Below are positions 43,109-52,569 of a stretch of 64,000 bases of DNA, in pieces. Where the stretch lies: NCBI GenBank assembly GCA_005882315.1, contig VBAR01000001.1, forward strand, positions 1,313,736 to 1,377,735, read 5' to 3'. Source of the DNA: Bacteroidota bacterium (GTDB taxonomy: Bacteria; Bacteroidota; Bacteroidia; Chitinophagales; Chitinophagaceae). Each line of letters begins with the position of its first letter. Within the stretch, counting starts at the first letter, position 1. Below the pieces are notes generated by a model. The model was given only the letters and a program-made list of their open reading frames with translations, made no database searches and was not told the origin of the DNA. Position numbers and translations under genes: made by a program.

Positions 43109-43297
43109 TTAAAATCTGTTTAGTCGTATAGCATCGATAGTGTCAGGAATATGTTCTTTTTTTTCTTCCTCTTTATTAATATTAGTTCCCGGCTTTTCCT
43201 CCAACTTCTGATATGTGTATCCGTATACAAACGATATCATTACCAGCAGAAATGCTATCACCGCTCTGTTTCCTGCAGACTTAATATTTGTTTTCAC
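43109..43297 (-). CDS. Small membrane protein, 62 aa
   Basis: MKTNIKSAGNRAVIAFLLVM starts a single hydrophobic segment to about residue 29 (GYTYQ). A charged tail follows (KLEEKPGTNINKEEEKKEH, ending IRLNRF). One membrane anchor with a hydrophilic C-terminus is likely. It lies 39 nt upstream of mddA on the same strand and may form a three-gene unit with mddA and the 41-aa protein. No family recognised. Confidence 0.5.
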   Translation of the reverse strand: MKTNIKSAGNRAVIAFLLVMISFVYGYTYQKLEEKPGTNINKEEEKKEHIPDTIDAIRLNRF

Positions 43298-43353
43298 AGC
43301 TATCTTTTTGTTCCCACAAGATTACATCCGTGCCCGACCTATTAAAACAGCAG

Positions 43354-43512
43354 ATGAGTACAATAGGTTTTTACTTGCATGGATATAATCGTATTTTGAG
43401 AAGGCCGTTTTTAAAACGGGAGACTTACCGGATAACCGTGTATAAAATCGTTACTCAGGATAAGCCGTCGGCGGCTCAAGACAAAGACTATTTTAATCAT
43501 TTGCTCTTGTAA
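43354..43512 (+). CDS. Possible small basic protein, 52 aa (doubtful)
   Basis: MSTIGFYLHGYNRILRRPFL starts a basic frame ending at 43512 in the 301-bp gap between the 62-aa gene and the propeller kinase. Composition is plausible, but there is no promoter box or homologue known to me. The frame also extends upstream to 43288 into the opposite gene, which argues for chance. Apart from this I see nothing in the gap. Confidence 0.25.
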   Translation: MSTIGFYLHGYNRILRRPFLKRETYRITVYKIVTQDKPSAAQDKDYFNHLLL

Positions 43513-43598
43513 ACCAGGAAAAAAAGAAGTTAGTTACAGTTGAGAAAATCGATTTGTAATAAAAGTTGTAATTTATTTCTGGCAAGTAAACCCCTTAA

Positions 43599-46500
43599 AT
43601 GATAATCAGGAAGTTTATATTTTTTCTGACTGCTATAAATTTATTTATGGCTTTTGTAGCTGAAGCTCAGTATAAATTTGAAAAGGCTGTTCAGATAACA
43701 AGAGAAAATGGCCTGCCGGTAAATGAAAACCGTGACATGGCTAAAGGCGAAGATGGCTTTATCTGGATTGCCACAGAAGAAGGCCTGTGCCGGTTTGATG
43801 GGCTACAGGTAAGAGTTTTCAAAGAGGGCAAGGATTTAGTACACTCATTGATGGATAATTTTAGTACTGTCGTTCTTCCTTTAAAAGACAGAATATGGAT
43901 AGGTACCAGGCAAGGCATTTCTATACTCAATACTACTAACTATACCTTCCGTCATTACCAACTTACTACCAAAGGGAAAACGGATTCAATTAAAAAAAGA
44001 TTTGATCAGAATGTCAGTGCCTTGTATCGTGATAAATCAGGAAAGATCTGGATTGGTACATCATATAGGGGTGTTGCGTTTTATGACGAGGCAAAAGATA
44101 ATTTTCATTTTTTTTCTATTCCCCCCGGCAAGTATCCACCATTAATACCGGCATTAGGTACGTCCAATGCCATCCTGAATATTATTGAATCAAATACAAA
44201 TGATTCAATAATCTGGGCTGGTACTGCAGCGGGGCTCCAGCAGATCAATAAGTATACGGGTAATGTTGAGTTATTCACTTTTCAGCATCCCAGTAAAGAT
44301 TACCAGGTCGCATTAAATGCATTCCGTCGTTTATACCACCATGATGATGGCAAGTTGTATGTTGGTAGTTGGGCAGCAGGTGTAAATGTGTTTGATCCGG
44401 TTACTAAAACCTTTACACCTATAGAAGTAAAGAGTAAAACAGGAAAACTGTTTATGAAATCTGTAATTGGTACCCTGATAAGAAAAAGTGACCATGAGAT
44501 ATGGATTTCCACTCTTATTGGGTTAGCTGTTTATGATACGCGGCTGAAAGATATCACCTGGTATAAATTCAATGACCCCGATAATTTACAATTGTATTCA
44601 ATCGTGTTTATAGATGAGGCAGACAGGGTATGGTATTCAGATGTAAACGGGCTAAGCTATTTAGATCCTGTGTTGCAGCAGTTTTCTTCTTATTCATTCA
44701 AGCCACTTAGTAAACCCGACTGGGCATTTGCATTTTATATTATTCCGGATAATACAGGGGATAAAATAACAGTTTGCCCCCGTGTCACAGATGGGCTGTA
44801 TGTTTTTGATAAAACAAAAAAGACATGGGCTAAGACAGAATTTCCAAATAAGGAAAATTTTTTACGGGAAAGAAATGCAGTAAAAGGATTTGTCCAGTTT
44901 TCACCGGGAGAGTATGTTATTTCATCGGATAAGGGCATTTTCCGGTATTCAGCAAATAGAAATACAATCAAAAAGGTTGATATCGGGGAACCTTTTTCGC
45001 CAACCCGAAGAGGTGATATACTGGCTGCCCGTAACGGTATAGTATGGATGAGTGATAATACATGTGGCCTTACAAAATGGAATCCGCAAACAAACAAGTA
45101 TGTCAATTATAAAAATGAAACACTATCTGGTGATACAATAGGGCCGCTTAACAGGTTATTGAATCTTTATGAAGATAGCAGGGGTAATATCTGGTTTCAG
45201 CGACAGGGCGGTTTCGGTGTCTATTATGCAGCGAAAGATAAAATTGTAAGTTTTTTTTATACTGGAAACGAAGTAAAGAGTCTTCCAATTGCCAATTCAT
45301 TTGCAGAAGACAGGAATGGAAAAGTATGGGTAAGCAGTGCCGACGGATGGATTGGATATGCAAACGCAGCCGATCCTGAAAAAGGGATAGTGTATAAAAT
45401 TAATATCAGGGATAAAGGAATAGAAGGAGATATACAGCGTCTGGCAAGAGATAAAAACGGAGATGTGTGGGGCCATACATTAAGAGAGCTGGTAAAAATA
45501 AGAGCAGATAATCTTTCATTTATAACATATGATTTTAAATACGGAGCCAGGGATGCTGAATTTTTTCATTTTTCATTTCTCCCCTCAGGGGAAATGATTT
45601 TTGGCGGCCGGAATGAAATAACTATTGCTGATCCGGCAGAGCTCAAAAGAAATACTGAAATACCGTTGCCTTATATTTCAGAAATAGATGTACTGAATCA
45701 ACCCTATCCTGATTTAGAGAGAGGCAAACCACTTCAGTTAAAATATAAGAAGAACTTTTTCTCTATCGGGTTTTCGTCTATTGCCTATACCATGCCCGCT
45801 GATGTGAAATTCAGGTTCCGTCTCAGCAGATTTGATAACTGGTCTGAACCTACCACAAGACGATTTGCAAATTATACCAACGTACCGGGAGGAGATTATG
45901 TTTTCCAGTTGCAGGCAGCCAATAATGAGGGTATATGGAATGAGAAAATACTCGAACTACCGATACATATTAGTACCCCCTTTTGGCAAACGTGGTGGTT
46001 TCGTATAGGAGCAATATTGCTTATTGTATTGGCGGTGTATTCGTTTTATCGCTACAGGATCGGGCAGATCAGGAAAAAACAAAGATTAAAATCGGAGTAT
46101 GAAAAGAAATTGGCGAATGTGGAGATGAGTGCATTGCTGGCGCAAATGAATCCGCATTTTTTATTTAATAGTTTAAATTCAATTGATAGTTATATTATTC
46201 GCAACGAATCAAAAAAAGCATCAGAATATTTAAACAATTTTGCACGGCTGATGCGGCTGATATTACAAAACTCCAGATCGAACTATATCAGCCTGAAAGA
46301 TGAACTGGAAGCCTTGGATCTTTACCTGCAAATGGAAAGCCTGCGATTCAAAAATAAATTCAGCTATTCGATAAATGTAGATGAGAACATAGATTCGGCC
46401 GCAACAGTAATACCACCTATGCTGATACAGCCCTATGTGGAGAATGCGATCTGGCATGGGTTGATGCATAAATCAAATGGCGAGGAAGGTAAAGTGGAAA

Positions 46501-46754
46501 TTCAGCTGACAAAAAGAGACGATAACCTTTTATGTGTTGTGAATGATAATGGTATTGGCAGAAAAAAAGCGGCAGAACTGAAAGCACAGAAACATACTAA
46601 TCACAAACGATCGATGGGAATGCAGATAACACAGGATCGTATAGAGATCATTAATAAATTGTATAACATAAATGCTTCTGTTCGTATAGAGGATGTAGAA
46701 AATGAGCAAGGTGAATCAAAAGGAACAAAAGTAGAATTGGTAATACCGGTATAA
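43599..46754 (+). CDS. Propeller sensor histidine kinase (Reg_prop, Y_Y_Y, His_kinase)
   Basis: 1051 residues. Signal peptide to about 23. Beta-propeller repeats of the two-component-regulator type run from about 30 to 690; each has wording such as DGFIWIATEEGLCRFDG or SGKIWIGTSYRGVAFYD. A Y_Y_Y domain lies at about 705-785 (KFRFRLSRFDNWSEPTTRRF), then one membrane segment near 798-820 and a short coiled coil. The LytS-type kinase core has NPHFLFNSLNSI with His853, and HATPase VENAIWHG, NDNGIGRKKAAE. It senses a periplasmic signal, unknown here, and phosphorylates the LytTR regulator 17 nt downstream. Unlike SusR-type hybrids, the regulator is separate and contains no AraC domain. Confidence 0.92.
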   Translation: MIIRKFIFFLTAINLFMAFVAEAQYKFEKAVQITRENGLPVNENRDMAKGEDGFIWIATEEGLCRFDGLQVRVFKEGKDLVHSLMDNFSTVVLPLKDRIWIGTRQGISILNTTNYTFRHYQLTTKGKTDSIKKRFDQNVSALYRDKSGKIWIGTSYRGVAFYDEAKDNFHFFSIPPGKYPPLIPALGTSNAILNIIESNTNDSIIWAGTAAGLQQINKYTGNVELFTFQHPSKDYQVALNAFRRLYHHDDGKLYVGSWAAGVNVFDPVTKTFTPIEVKSKTGKLFMKSVIGTLIRKSDHEIWISTLIGLAVYDTRLKDITWYKFNDPDNLQLYSIVFIDEADRVWYSDVNGLSYLDPVLQQFSSYSFKPLSKPDWAFAFYIIPDNTGDKITVCPRVTDGLYVFDKTKKTWAKTEFPNKENFLRERNAVKGFVQFSPGEYVISSDKGIFRYSANRNTIKKVDIGEPFSPTRRGDILAARNGIVWMSDNTCGLTKWNPQTNKYVNYKNETLSGDTIGPLNRLLNLYEDSRGNIWFQRQGGFGVYYAAKDKIVSFFYTGNEVKSLPIANSFAEDRNGKVWVSSADGWIGYANAADPEKGIVYKINIRDKGIEGDIQRLARDKNGDVWGHTLRELVKIRADNLSFITYDFKYGARDAEFFHFSFLPSGEMIFGGRNEITIADPAELKRNTEIPLPYISEIDVLNQPYPDLERGKPLQLKYKKNFFSIGFSSIAYTMPADVKFRFRLSRFDNWSEPTTRRFANYTNVPGGDYVFQLQAANNEGIWNEKILELPIHISTPFWQTWWFRIGAILLIVLAVYSFYRYRIGQIRKKQRLKSEYEKKLANVEMSALLAQMNPHFLFNSLNSIDSYIIRNESKKASEYLNNFARLMRLILQNSRSNYISLKDELEALDLYLQMESLRFKNKFSYSINVDENIDSAATVIPPMLIQPYVENAIWHGLMHKSNGEEGKVEIQLTKRDDNLLCVVNDNGIGRKKAAELKAQKHTNHKRSMGMQITQDRIEIINKLYNINASVRIEDVENEQGESKGTKVELVIPV

Positions 46755-46771
46755 ACACAGAAATCTTTTTT

Positions 46772-47521
46772 ATGATAAAAGCAGTAATTATAGATGACGA
46801 AAAAGACAGCATCGTCACACTGAAGTGGAAGCTTGAAAATTATTGTCCCGATGTAACAGTATTGGCTTCTTTCGATAGCCCGGCCGAAGGGGTAAGTTAT
46901 TTAAAGCAAAACCCGCCCAATCTTTTATTTCTTGATATTGAAATGCCGATGTTAACGGGTTTTGATGTGCTGGAGGAATTGGGTCATGATATTTCTTTCG
47001 ATGTAATTTTTACAACAGCCTATGACAATTTTGGAATACAGGCCGTAAAGTTTAGTGCACTCGATTATCTATTGAAACCTGTTCAGAACAAAGAATTAAA
47101 AGAGGCGATTGATAAACATTTAAAAAAAGCAAATCAAAGGATCCCGCCAATACAAATTGAAGCGTTACTGAATAATGTACAGGCAGAAAGAAAAGGTAAG
47201 CGGGGAAAAATTGCATTGGCTTCAAAAGAAAGTATTGAGTTTGTTGACCCGCAGGAGATCATTGTTTGTGAAGCCAACAGTAATTACACCAATGTATATC
47301 TTTCTGAAGGGAGAAAAAGAGTAATATCAAAAACACTGAAAGAGTTTGAAGATATGCTTATACCTTTTAATTTTTTCCGCCCACACAACTCGCATCTTAT
47401 CAATCTTAATTTTGTAAAAGAATTTATTCGCGGCGATGGCGGTTATCTAGTTATGGAAAATAAAATGCGGATACCAGTTTCAAAAAACCGGAAAGAAGAG
47501 CTGATGAATATGCTAGCATAA
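46772..47521 (+). CDS. LytTR response regulator
   Basis: 249 residues. Receiver domain at 1-120 with acidic pocket (IIDDE), phospho-acceptor Asp55 in LLFLDIEMPM, Thr in FTTAYDNF and Lys in LLKPVQ. LytTR DNA-binding domain at about 145-245 with IVCEANSNYTNVYLSEG, FFRPHNSHLINLNFVKEF and MRIPVSKNRKEELM. It binds direct repeats upstream of target genes. Paired with the propeller kinase (17-nt gap, same strand), so the two form one signalling unit. No obvious target is adjacent except the hydrolase-decarboxylase pair that begins 133 nt downstream. Confidence 0.95.
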   Translation: MIKAVIIDDEKDSIVTLKWKLENYCPDVTVLASFDSPAEGVSYLKQNPPNLLFLDIEMPMLTGFDVLEELGHDISFDVIFTTAYDNFGIQAVKFSALDYLLKPVQNKELKEAIDKHLKKANQRIPPIQIEALLNNVQAERKGKRGKIALASKESIEFVDPQEIIVCEANSNYTNVYLSEGRKRVISKTLKEFEDMLIPFNFFRPHNSHLINLNFVKEFIRGDGGYLVMENKMRIPVSKNRKEELMNMLA

Positions 47522-47654
47522 TCCCAGCCGGCACTCATAATACAGTTCATTCACTCAAGTAATAACGGGTGTTCAATAAAACAGTGTTTTAGCACAACTT
47601 TATTCATCTAAAATTTGTATGCTGATGATTAGTAATACAAAAGATGAATAGAAT

Positions 47655-48539
47655 ATGCCCTCAAATATTACGATACGTACCAATGATGGAACAAGGATCT
47701 GGATCAGTTCTTATACACCTGAAAAAAGCAATTCAAAAGTTCTTGTTATTGGATCGGGAGTAGGATTAACACACGAATACTATCATTTATTTGCTTGCTT
47801 TTTCCGGCAACATGGCTACACCGTTATTTCATTTGATTATCGAGGCGTTGGAAAATCTGCGCCACAAAAATTGAATGGGTATGTAGCGAGTATGCATCAA
47901 TGGGCAGTACAGGATATCAATGCTGTGTTACTGCATGTAAAACAACAGTATCCGAACTGCGAGATTATTTATGCAGGACATTGTATGGGTGGAGAGATTA
48001 TTGGGTTGGCTCCCGCGAGTCAATATGTAAACCGAATAGTTCTGGTAAGCAGTGCACTCTCATGTGAGAAGTTGTGGCCCTGGCACCACCGGGTCTTGCT
48101 TAAGTTCTCTAAAATAAAAAACAGGACATTAAGCTGGCTGTTGGGATATGTACCACGAGACCGTTCAAGAAAGCGGGAAAGGTTACCGAGAGGAGTATAC
48201 AGTGAGATGGCTAACTGGTGTGATAATCCGAACGGACTATTTGATGCATTCCCTGATAATAATTACAGGAAGCTTAATGTGCCAATACTTGTTTACACAT
48301 TTACGGATGACTGGCATTGCCCGCCGAGAGCTGTAAAAGAGTTATTGAACCATTTTGCAAACGCATTCATTACCTGGCGACATATGAATCCAAAAGACAT
48401 AGGTGTAAAAAAAGTCGGGCATATTGATTTTTTTTATGTTACAATGAAATCAACTTTGTGGGTAACGCTATTAAAATGGCTGAATAAGGAAGATGATGAG
48501 AAAATCCAAAATAATTTCTTAACTGCAAATTCAAATTGA
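47655..48539 (+). CDS. Alpha/beta hydrolase with cysteine at nucleophile elbow
   Basis: 294 residues. VLVIGSGVGLTHEYYHLFAC is the oxyanion region and FDYRGVGKSAP the strand-4 turn. The nucleophile elbow is GHCMGG, so Cys110 (codon TGT) replaces the usual Ser. The acid is in FTDDWHCPP and the His in KVGHIDFF, as in the COG4757 predicted hydrolase group. Cysteine nucleophiles occur naturally in dienelactone hydrolases. In this group a serine is usual, so activity may be altered, lost or thioester-selective. The stop is one base before the decarboxylase ATG at 48541, so they form a coupled pair. Confidence 0.85.
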   Translation: MPSNITIRTNDGTRIWISSYTPEKSNSKVLVIGSGVGLTHEYYHLFACFFRQHGYTVISFDYRGVGKSAPQKLNGYVASMHQWAVQDINAVLLHVKQQYPNCEIIYAGHCMGGEIIGLAPASQYVNRIVLVSSALSCEKLWPWHHRVLLKFSKIKNRTLSWLLGYVPRDRSRKRERLPRGVYSEMANWCDNPNGLFDAFPDNNYRKLNVPILVYTFTDDWHCPPRAVKELLNHFANAFITWRHMNPKDIGVKKVGHIDFFYVTMKSTLWVTLLKWLNKEDDEKIQNNFLTANSN

Positions 48540-48540
48540 T

Positions 48541-50052
48541 ATGCAAACTCAAAAGCATGAAATTTTGCCCCAACCCGAAGAGACACTTGATCCTGTTAAT
48601 TGGGATGAACTAAAATTGTTGGGTGTACAAATGGTAAATGATATGATCGGCTTTTTACAAACGATCAGGGAAAAACCGGTATGGACACAACCAACAGAAA
48701 CTGTAAAAAACAATTTTAAAAAGGAAATACCTCAATCACCAATGAGGCTGAATAAAGTATATGATGACTTCAAGCAGAACATACTTCCTCATTACCTCGG
48801 AAATATTCATCCGCGGTACTGGAGTTGGGTGATGGGTACCGGCAGTGCACAAGCTATGCTTGCTGAAATGCTGGCGGCAGGAATGAATTGCAATGTTGGT
48901 ATCGGTGATCAGGCGCCTATGTATGTTGATCAGCAGGTAATAGATTGGTGTAAACAAATGATGAATTTTCCAGCAGATAGCAGCGGCATGCTCGTAAGCG
49001 GTGCATCAGTTGCAAATCTTACAGCTCTCATTGTTGCAAGAAATGCGGTAAATGATAAAATAAGAAAACGAGGTATTACGGGGCAAAAAAAGATGGTTAT
49101 TTATGCATCAACTGAAACACATAGTTGTATTCAGAAAGCAGCGGAAGTAATCGGTATAGGAGCTGATGGTGTAAGAAAAGTAAACGTGAATGAAAAATTT
49201 GAGATGGATGTTGTTCATCTTGAAAAACTGATCAAAAAAGATAAAGAAGAAGGAATCATTCCTTTTTGTGTAGTGGCTAATGTCGGTACCGTTAATACAG
49301 GCGCAATTGATCCGTTGGATAAAATTTTCTGGGTATGCTGTAAACAAAATTTATGGATGCATGTTGATGGGGCATTTGGTGCATTATTAAAGTTATTACC
49401 TGAGTATAAAGATCGGCTGGATTGTCTTGAGTTTGCTGACAGTATTGCTTTTGATTTACATAAATGGATGTCGGTTCCTTATGAAGCAGGAGTTGTACTG
49501 GTAAAGGATGCTAAAGCTCACCGAAGTGCTTTTGCTTTACAACCCGATTATATACATAACTATGAACGAGGCATCGCAGCAGGACCTGAATTGACATCTA
49601 ATTTTGGAATTGATTTATCAAGAGGATTTAAAGCATTAAAAATATGGATGAGCCTGAAAGAACACGGAATTGAAAAATTTGAAAGACTGATCAGGCAAAA
49701 TATACAGCAAGCACAATATTTAAAAGACCTGGTTTCAAATGATCTACTACTTCAATTAATGGCGCCGGCAAATATGAATATTGTTTGTTTTCGTTTTAAT
49801 CCCGGATTGTATGATGCAGAACAACTGAATGATATCAATAAAGAAATATTGATTCAATTACAGGAACAGGGTATTGCTGCGCCATCTTATACAAAGATCA
49901 ATGGAGCTTTTTGTCTACGAGTAGCCAATGTTAATCATCGCTCAGTAAAAAGCGATTTTGATGTTTTGGTAAAAGAGACACTGAGATTAGGGAATGAAAT
50001 TTTAGGCAACAGGAAGAAATATTTGAAACAAATGGATGGGAAGGCAGCATAG
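48541..50052 (+). CDS. PLP-dependent amino acid decarboxylase (AADC/GAD group II)
   Basis: 503 residues. HPRYWSWVMGTGSAQAMLAE, GMLVSGASVANLTALIVARN (PLP-phosphate region), STETHSCIQKAAEVIG, WMHVDGAFGALLKLLPEY and AFDLHKWMSVPYEAG (PLP lysine, Lys308) are the group II decarboxylase landmarks. Related enzymes act on aromatic amino acids, glutamate or 2,4-diaminobutyrate. The substrate is not decided by motifs alone; the N-terminal and HPRYW wording favour the aromatic-L-amino-acid decarboxylase group. The alpha/beta hydrolase ends one base upstream. Combined function, for example release and then decarboxylation of an amino acid derivative, is inference. Confidence 0.88.
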   Translation: MQTQKHEILPQPEETLDPVNWDELKLLGVQMVNDMIGFLQTIREKPVWTQPTETVKNNFKKEIPQSPMRLNKVYDDFKQNILPHYLGNIHPRYWSWVMGTGSAQAMLAEMLAAGMNCNVGIGDQAPMYVDQQVIDWCKQMMNFPADSSGMLVSGASVANLTALIVARNAVNDKIRKRGITGQKKMVIYASTETHSCIQKAAEVIGIGADGVRKVNVNEKFEMDVVHLEKLIKKDKEEGIIPFCVVANVGTVNTGAIDPLDKIFWVCCKQNLWMHVDGAFGALLKLLPEYKDRLDCLEFADSIAFDLHKWMSVPYEAGVVLVKDAKAHRSAFALQPDYIHNYERGIAAGPELTSNFGIDLSRGFKALKIWMSLKEHGIEKFERLIRQNIQQAQYLKDLVSNDLLLQLMAPANMNIVCFRFNPGLYDAEQLNDINKEILIQLQEQGIAAPSYTKINGAFCLRVANVNHRSVKSDFDVLVKETLRLGNEILGNRKKYLKQMDGKAA

Positions 50053-50066
50053 TATTGTATGAGAGG

Positions 50067-50663
50067 TCATTTTTTATTCCGGTACCATTTCCAGGCACGC
50101 AGGTATTTTATTCCTTTTGAAGTTTCAAATCTTGTTGGTATCATTTGCCATTGACCTCTGCTATCTGATCGCCATACGATAAAGTGCAAATGAGGAAATG
50201 CCGTATAGCCGGTATTTCCGCTTAATGCGATGAGCTGTCCTTTTTTTACGGTATCCCCTACATTTACGAATGCACCATCTTTTTGTATATGCCAATAACC
50301 ACTTCTTGAATTATCGGCATGTTGAATGATAATATTATTCCCATACTGCCGGTATTTACTGTTCCATCCGCCTTTATCACCATCTTCTTTTACCCTTGTA
50401 ACAATACCATCTCTTGCTGCGAGGATCTTTGTTCCTTTTTTCATTTTAAAATCCAGCGCCGCTCTTTCTTTATGTGTGTATTTACCGAAATAACCTTGTA
50501 CAAGAAATTTAGCTTTATTTTTTTCAAACGGCAAGGCATATACATAACTGGTATCATCTTTAATAATACCTTTTTGTAATTGCTTTATTTCTTTACGCAG
50601 TGGATTTTTACTCACCGCACATCCGGCAAGCCAGCAACAAAAAAAGAGTACAAGGGATCTCAA
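50067..50663 (-). CDS. M23 peptidoglycan endopeptidase lipoprotein
   Basis: 198 residues. The start is a TTG at 50663: a stop codon lies two codons upstream and no ATG precedes the signal. MRSLVLFFCCWLAGC gives a lipobox with Cys15. The M23/LytM domain covers about 60-185: THKERAALDFKMKKGTKI (first zinc His and Asp), GYWHIQKDG and PHLHFIVWRSD (HxH). The spacing THxxxxxALDF is that of the peptidase M23 subgroup with long first loop. It cuts peptide crosslinks in the wall or acts as an amidase activator. Converges with the decarboxylase gene. Confidence 0.88.
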   Translation of the reverse strand: MRSLVLFFCCWLAGCAVSKNPLRKEIKQLQKGIIKDDTSYVYALPFEKNKAKFLVQGYFGKYTHKERAALDFKMKKGTKILAARDGIVTRVKEDGDKGGWNSKYRQYGNNIIIQHADNSRSGYWHIQKDGAFVNVGDTVKKGQLIALSGNTGYTAFPHLHFIVWRSDSRGQWQMIPTRFETSKGIKYLRAWKWYRNKK

Positions 50664-50797
50664 TAGCTAACTTTTAGTAATAACGATAAAACTACACTCA
50701 TCCGGTAAATTTTTGTGTTCATAATTATTTAATTTTTTCAGCGGTAAAACTTTCGTAGTTTCTCTGTCCATTTTTTAAACTTTTAAATTTTATAACT

Positions 50798-51184
50798 ATG
50801 CCAACAACAGAATCTGCGGTAATGACAACCCAGGAAGTAGCCAACCGTTTTAACGAACTGGCGCAATCAGGCCAGTGGGCCGAAATTCAGGCGGAATTGT
50901 TCAGTGATGATTCGGTTAGCATTGAACCCCCACACGGTGTTGCAATGGGAATGAGTAATGCAGCAGGGTTAACTGCTGTTAAAGCTAAAGGCGAAGCTTT
51001 TAACAAGATGGTGGAAGAAATGCATGGTGGTTATTCTACCCCTCCGGTAGTGGGCGGAAATTTCTTCAGTGTAGGAATGGGAATGGATGTGACTATGAAG
51101 GGTGCCGGTAGAGTAAAAATGGATGAGATTGCAGTGTATGGAGTAAAGGATGGAAAAATTGTAAGTGAACAATTCTTTTACTAA
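50798..51184 (+). CDS. SnoaL-like / NTF2-fold protein
   Basis: 128 residues. The pattern EVANRFNELAQSGQWAEIQ, ELFSDDSVSIEPP, GGNFFSVGMGMDVTMKG and IAVYGVKDGKIVSEQFFY is the NTF2/SnoaL cone-like fold: two helices then a curved sheet ending in EQFFY. Members range from polyketide cyclases to small-molecule isomerases and many unassigned proteins. No catalytic assignment is possible. A terminator follows directly. It stands alone, with a 134-bp upstream gap. Confidence 0.85.
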   Translation: MPTTESAVMTTQEVANRFNELAQSGQWAEIQAELFSDDSVSIEPPHGVAMGMSNAAGLTAVKAKGEAFNKMVEEMHGGYSTPPVVGGNFFSVGMGMDVTMKGAGRVKMDEIAVYGVKDGKIVSEQFFY

Positions 51185-51205
51185 GAAAAAAATTACTGGG
51201 TTAGT

Positions 51206-51231
51206 AAGTCCTGCTATGGCGGGACTTTTTT
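51206..51231 (+). terminator. Rho-independent terminator
   Basis: AAGTCCTGC / GCGGGACTT (one G-U pair) with loop TATG and a T-run. It closes the SnoaL-like gene. The minus strand lacks a T-run, so it does not serve the kinase gene. Confidence 0.85.
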
Positions 51232-51234
51232 ATT

Positions 51235-52569
51235 TTAAAATTTCAGTACAAAAGCGCTGCCTTCATTTTCCTTACTGTGTACCTGAATATTTCCTTTATG
51301 TAGCAGCATTATTTGTTTGCAAAGGCTAAGGCCGATCCCGCTGCCGCTTTTTTTAGTACTGAAGAAAGGGATAAAAATCCTATCCAGTAATTCATCGGGT
51401 ATTCCAACGCCATTATCAGCCACCTTAATTAATACTTTGGTATTTTCCTGCACAGCTGATAACACAATCCGCGGATTAGTTTTTTCTTTGACAGCCTCCA
51501 GCGCATTGATCAATAAATTTATCAGCACCTGTTCGATCAAATTTATATCAACCTCGATCATTAGCCCCGGATCTTTAAGTATTACTTCAAGTTCAATATT
51601 TTTTTGAGTCAGTGTTGGCTGCATCAGTGTATGCAGATTTTCAAATAGATCCCGAACAAGTACTTTCTTTAGATTGGGTGTTGTGATCTTATTCAGGTTG
51701 CGATAAGTCTCTGCAAATTTTAAAAGACCTTCACTACGCCGCTTAATGGTTTCCAGACCGAGTTCAAGATCATCCCGTTCAGTGCCACTTTCAACTACTG
51801 CTGTTTGGAGTAACCTGTTTTTTAAAGTACCGGCCAATGATGAAATGGGGGCGACTGAATTCATGATCTCATGTGTCATTACACTCAGCAGTTTTTGCCA
51901 GGCCTTTGCTTCTGTTTCGTCAAGGGCTTCATTAATATTCTGGCAAGCAATTACTTTATTTATTTTCCCTTCTGTTTGAAACATGGTAGCCGCCAGCAAT
52001 ATTTTTACCTGCCTGTTTTCTTTTGAAATAGTAACCACTCTAGTTTCACCAGGACGAATTGCAATTATAGATTCGTAAAGAGATGCATCTCTTTTTTCCA
52101 GCGAATGAATTGTTTTCAGGTAAGGGATATCCATCATTCTTTTGAATGTATCATTCATCCAGTTCAATTCACCGCTTTCTGTTTCGTAAGAGATAATTCC
52201 AGTATCTACCAGTTCAAGAATTTTTTGCAGGTATACATATTGCATTTCCTTTTCCCGGCTGATCACTTTGAAAGTACTATTGATCTCATTAAACCCAGCT
52301 CGTAGTGGTTGTAGTTCCGATGGCGCCTGTTTTACATTAAAATACCTGGAAAAATCACGGTAATGAACAGACTCCACAAATTCTCTTACTTCATCCTGTG
52401 CTTTTTTCAGCATGCGGTAGATATCGTACATCTGTATAATAATTACCGGGGCCAGCAAACCCATGTACAGGTAATAATTACTTACCATCAGCCATGCGGC
52501 ACCCGTTAACACTGCAAAAAGCAATATCACTTTTATCAATAATCGTATTTCATACTTTTTATATGTCAT
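51235..52569 (-). CDS. NtrB-like membrane histidine kinase
   Basis: 444 residues. Two membrane segments (about 10-30 and 33-50) enclose almost no periplasmic loop, so it senses within the membrane or cytoplasm. A HAMP-like linker and a PAS domain (about 110-215, DTGIISYETESGELNWMND) follow. The kinase core has MTHEIMNSVAPISSLAGTL (His233) and HATPase boxes IEQVLINLLINALEAV, VADNGVGIPDEL and FFSTKKSGSGIGLSL. It should phosphorylate the sigma-54 activator, whose gene overlaps its start by 11 nt. Membrane stress or a substrate of the export module is the plausible signal (inference). Confidence 0.93.
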   Translation of the reverse strand: MTYKKYEIRLLIKVILLFAVLTGAAWLMVSNYYLYMGLLAPVIIIQMYDIYRMLKKAQDEVREFVESVHYRDFSRYFNVKQAPSELQPLRAGFNEINSTFKVISREKEMQYVYLQKILELVDTGIISYETESGELNWMNDTFKRMMDIPYLKTIHSLEKRDASLYESIIAIRPGETRVVTISKENRQVKILLAATMFQTEGKINKVIACQNINEALDETEAKAWQKLLSVMTHEIMNSVAPISSLAGTLKNRLLQTAVVESGTERDDLELGLETIKRRSEGLLKFAETYRNLNKITTPNLKKVLVRDLFENLHTLMQPTLTQKNIELEVILKDPGLMIEVDINLIEQVLINLLINALEAVKEKTNPRIVLSAVQENTKVLIKVADNGVGIPDELLDRIFIPFFSTKKSGSGIGLSLCKQIMLLHKGNIQVHSKENEGSAFVLKF

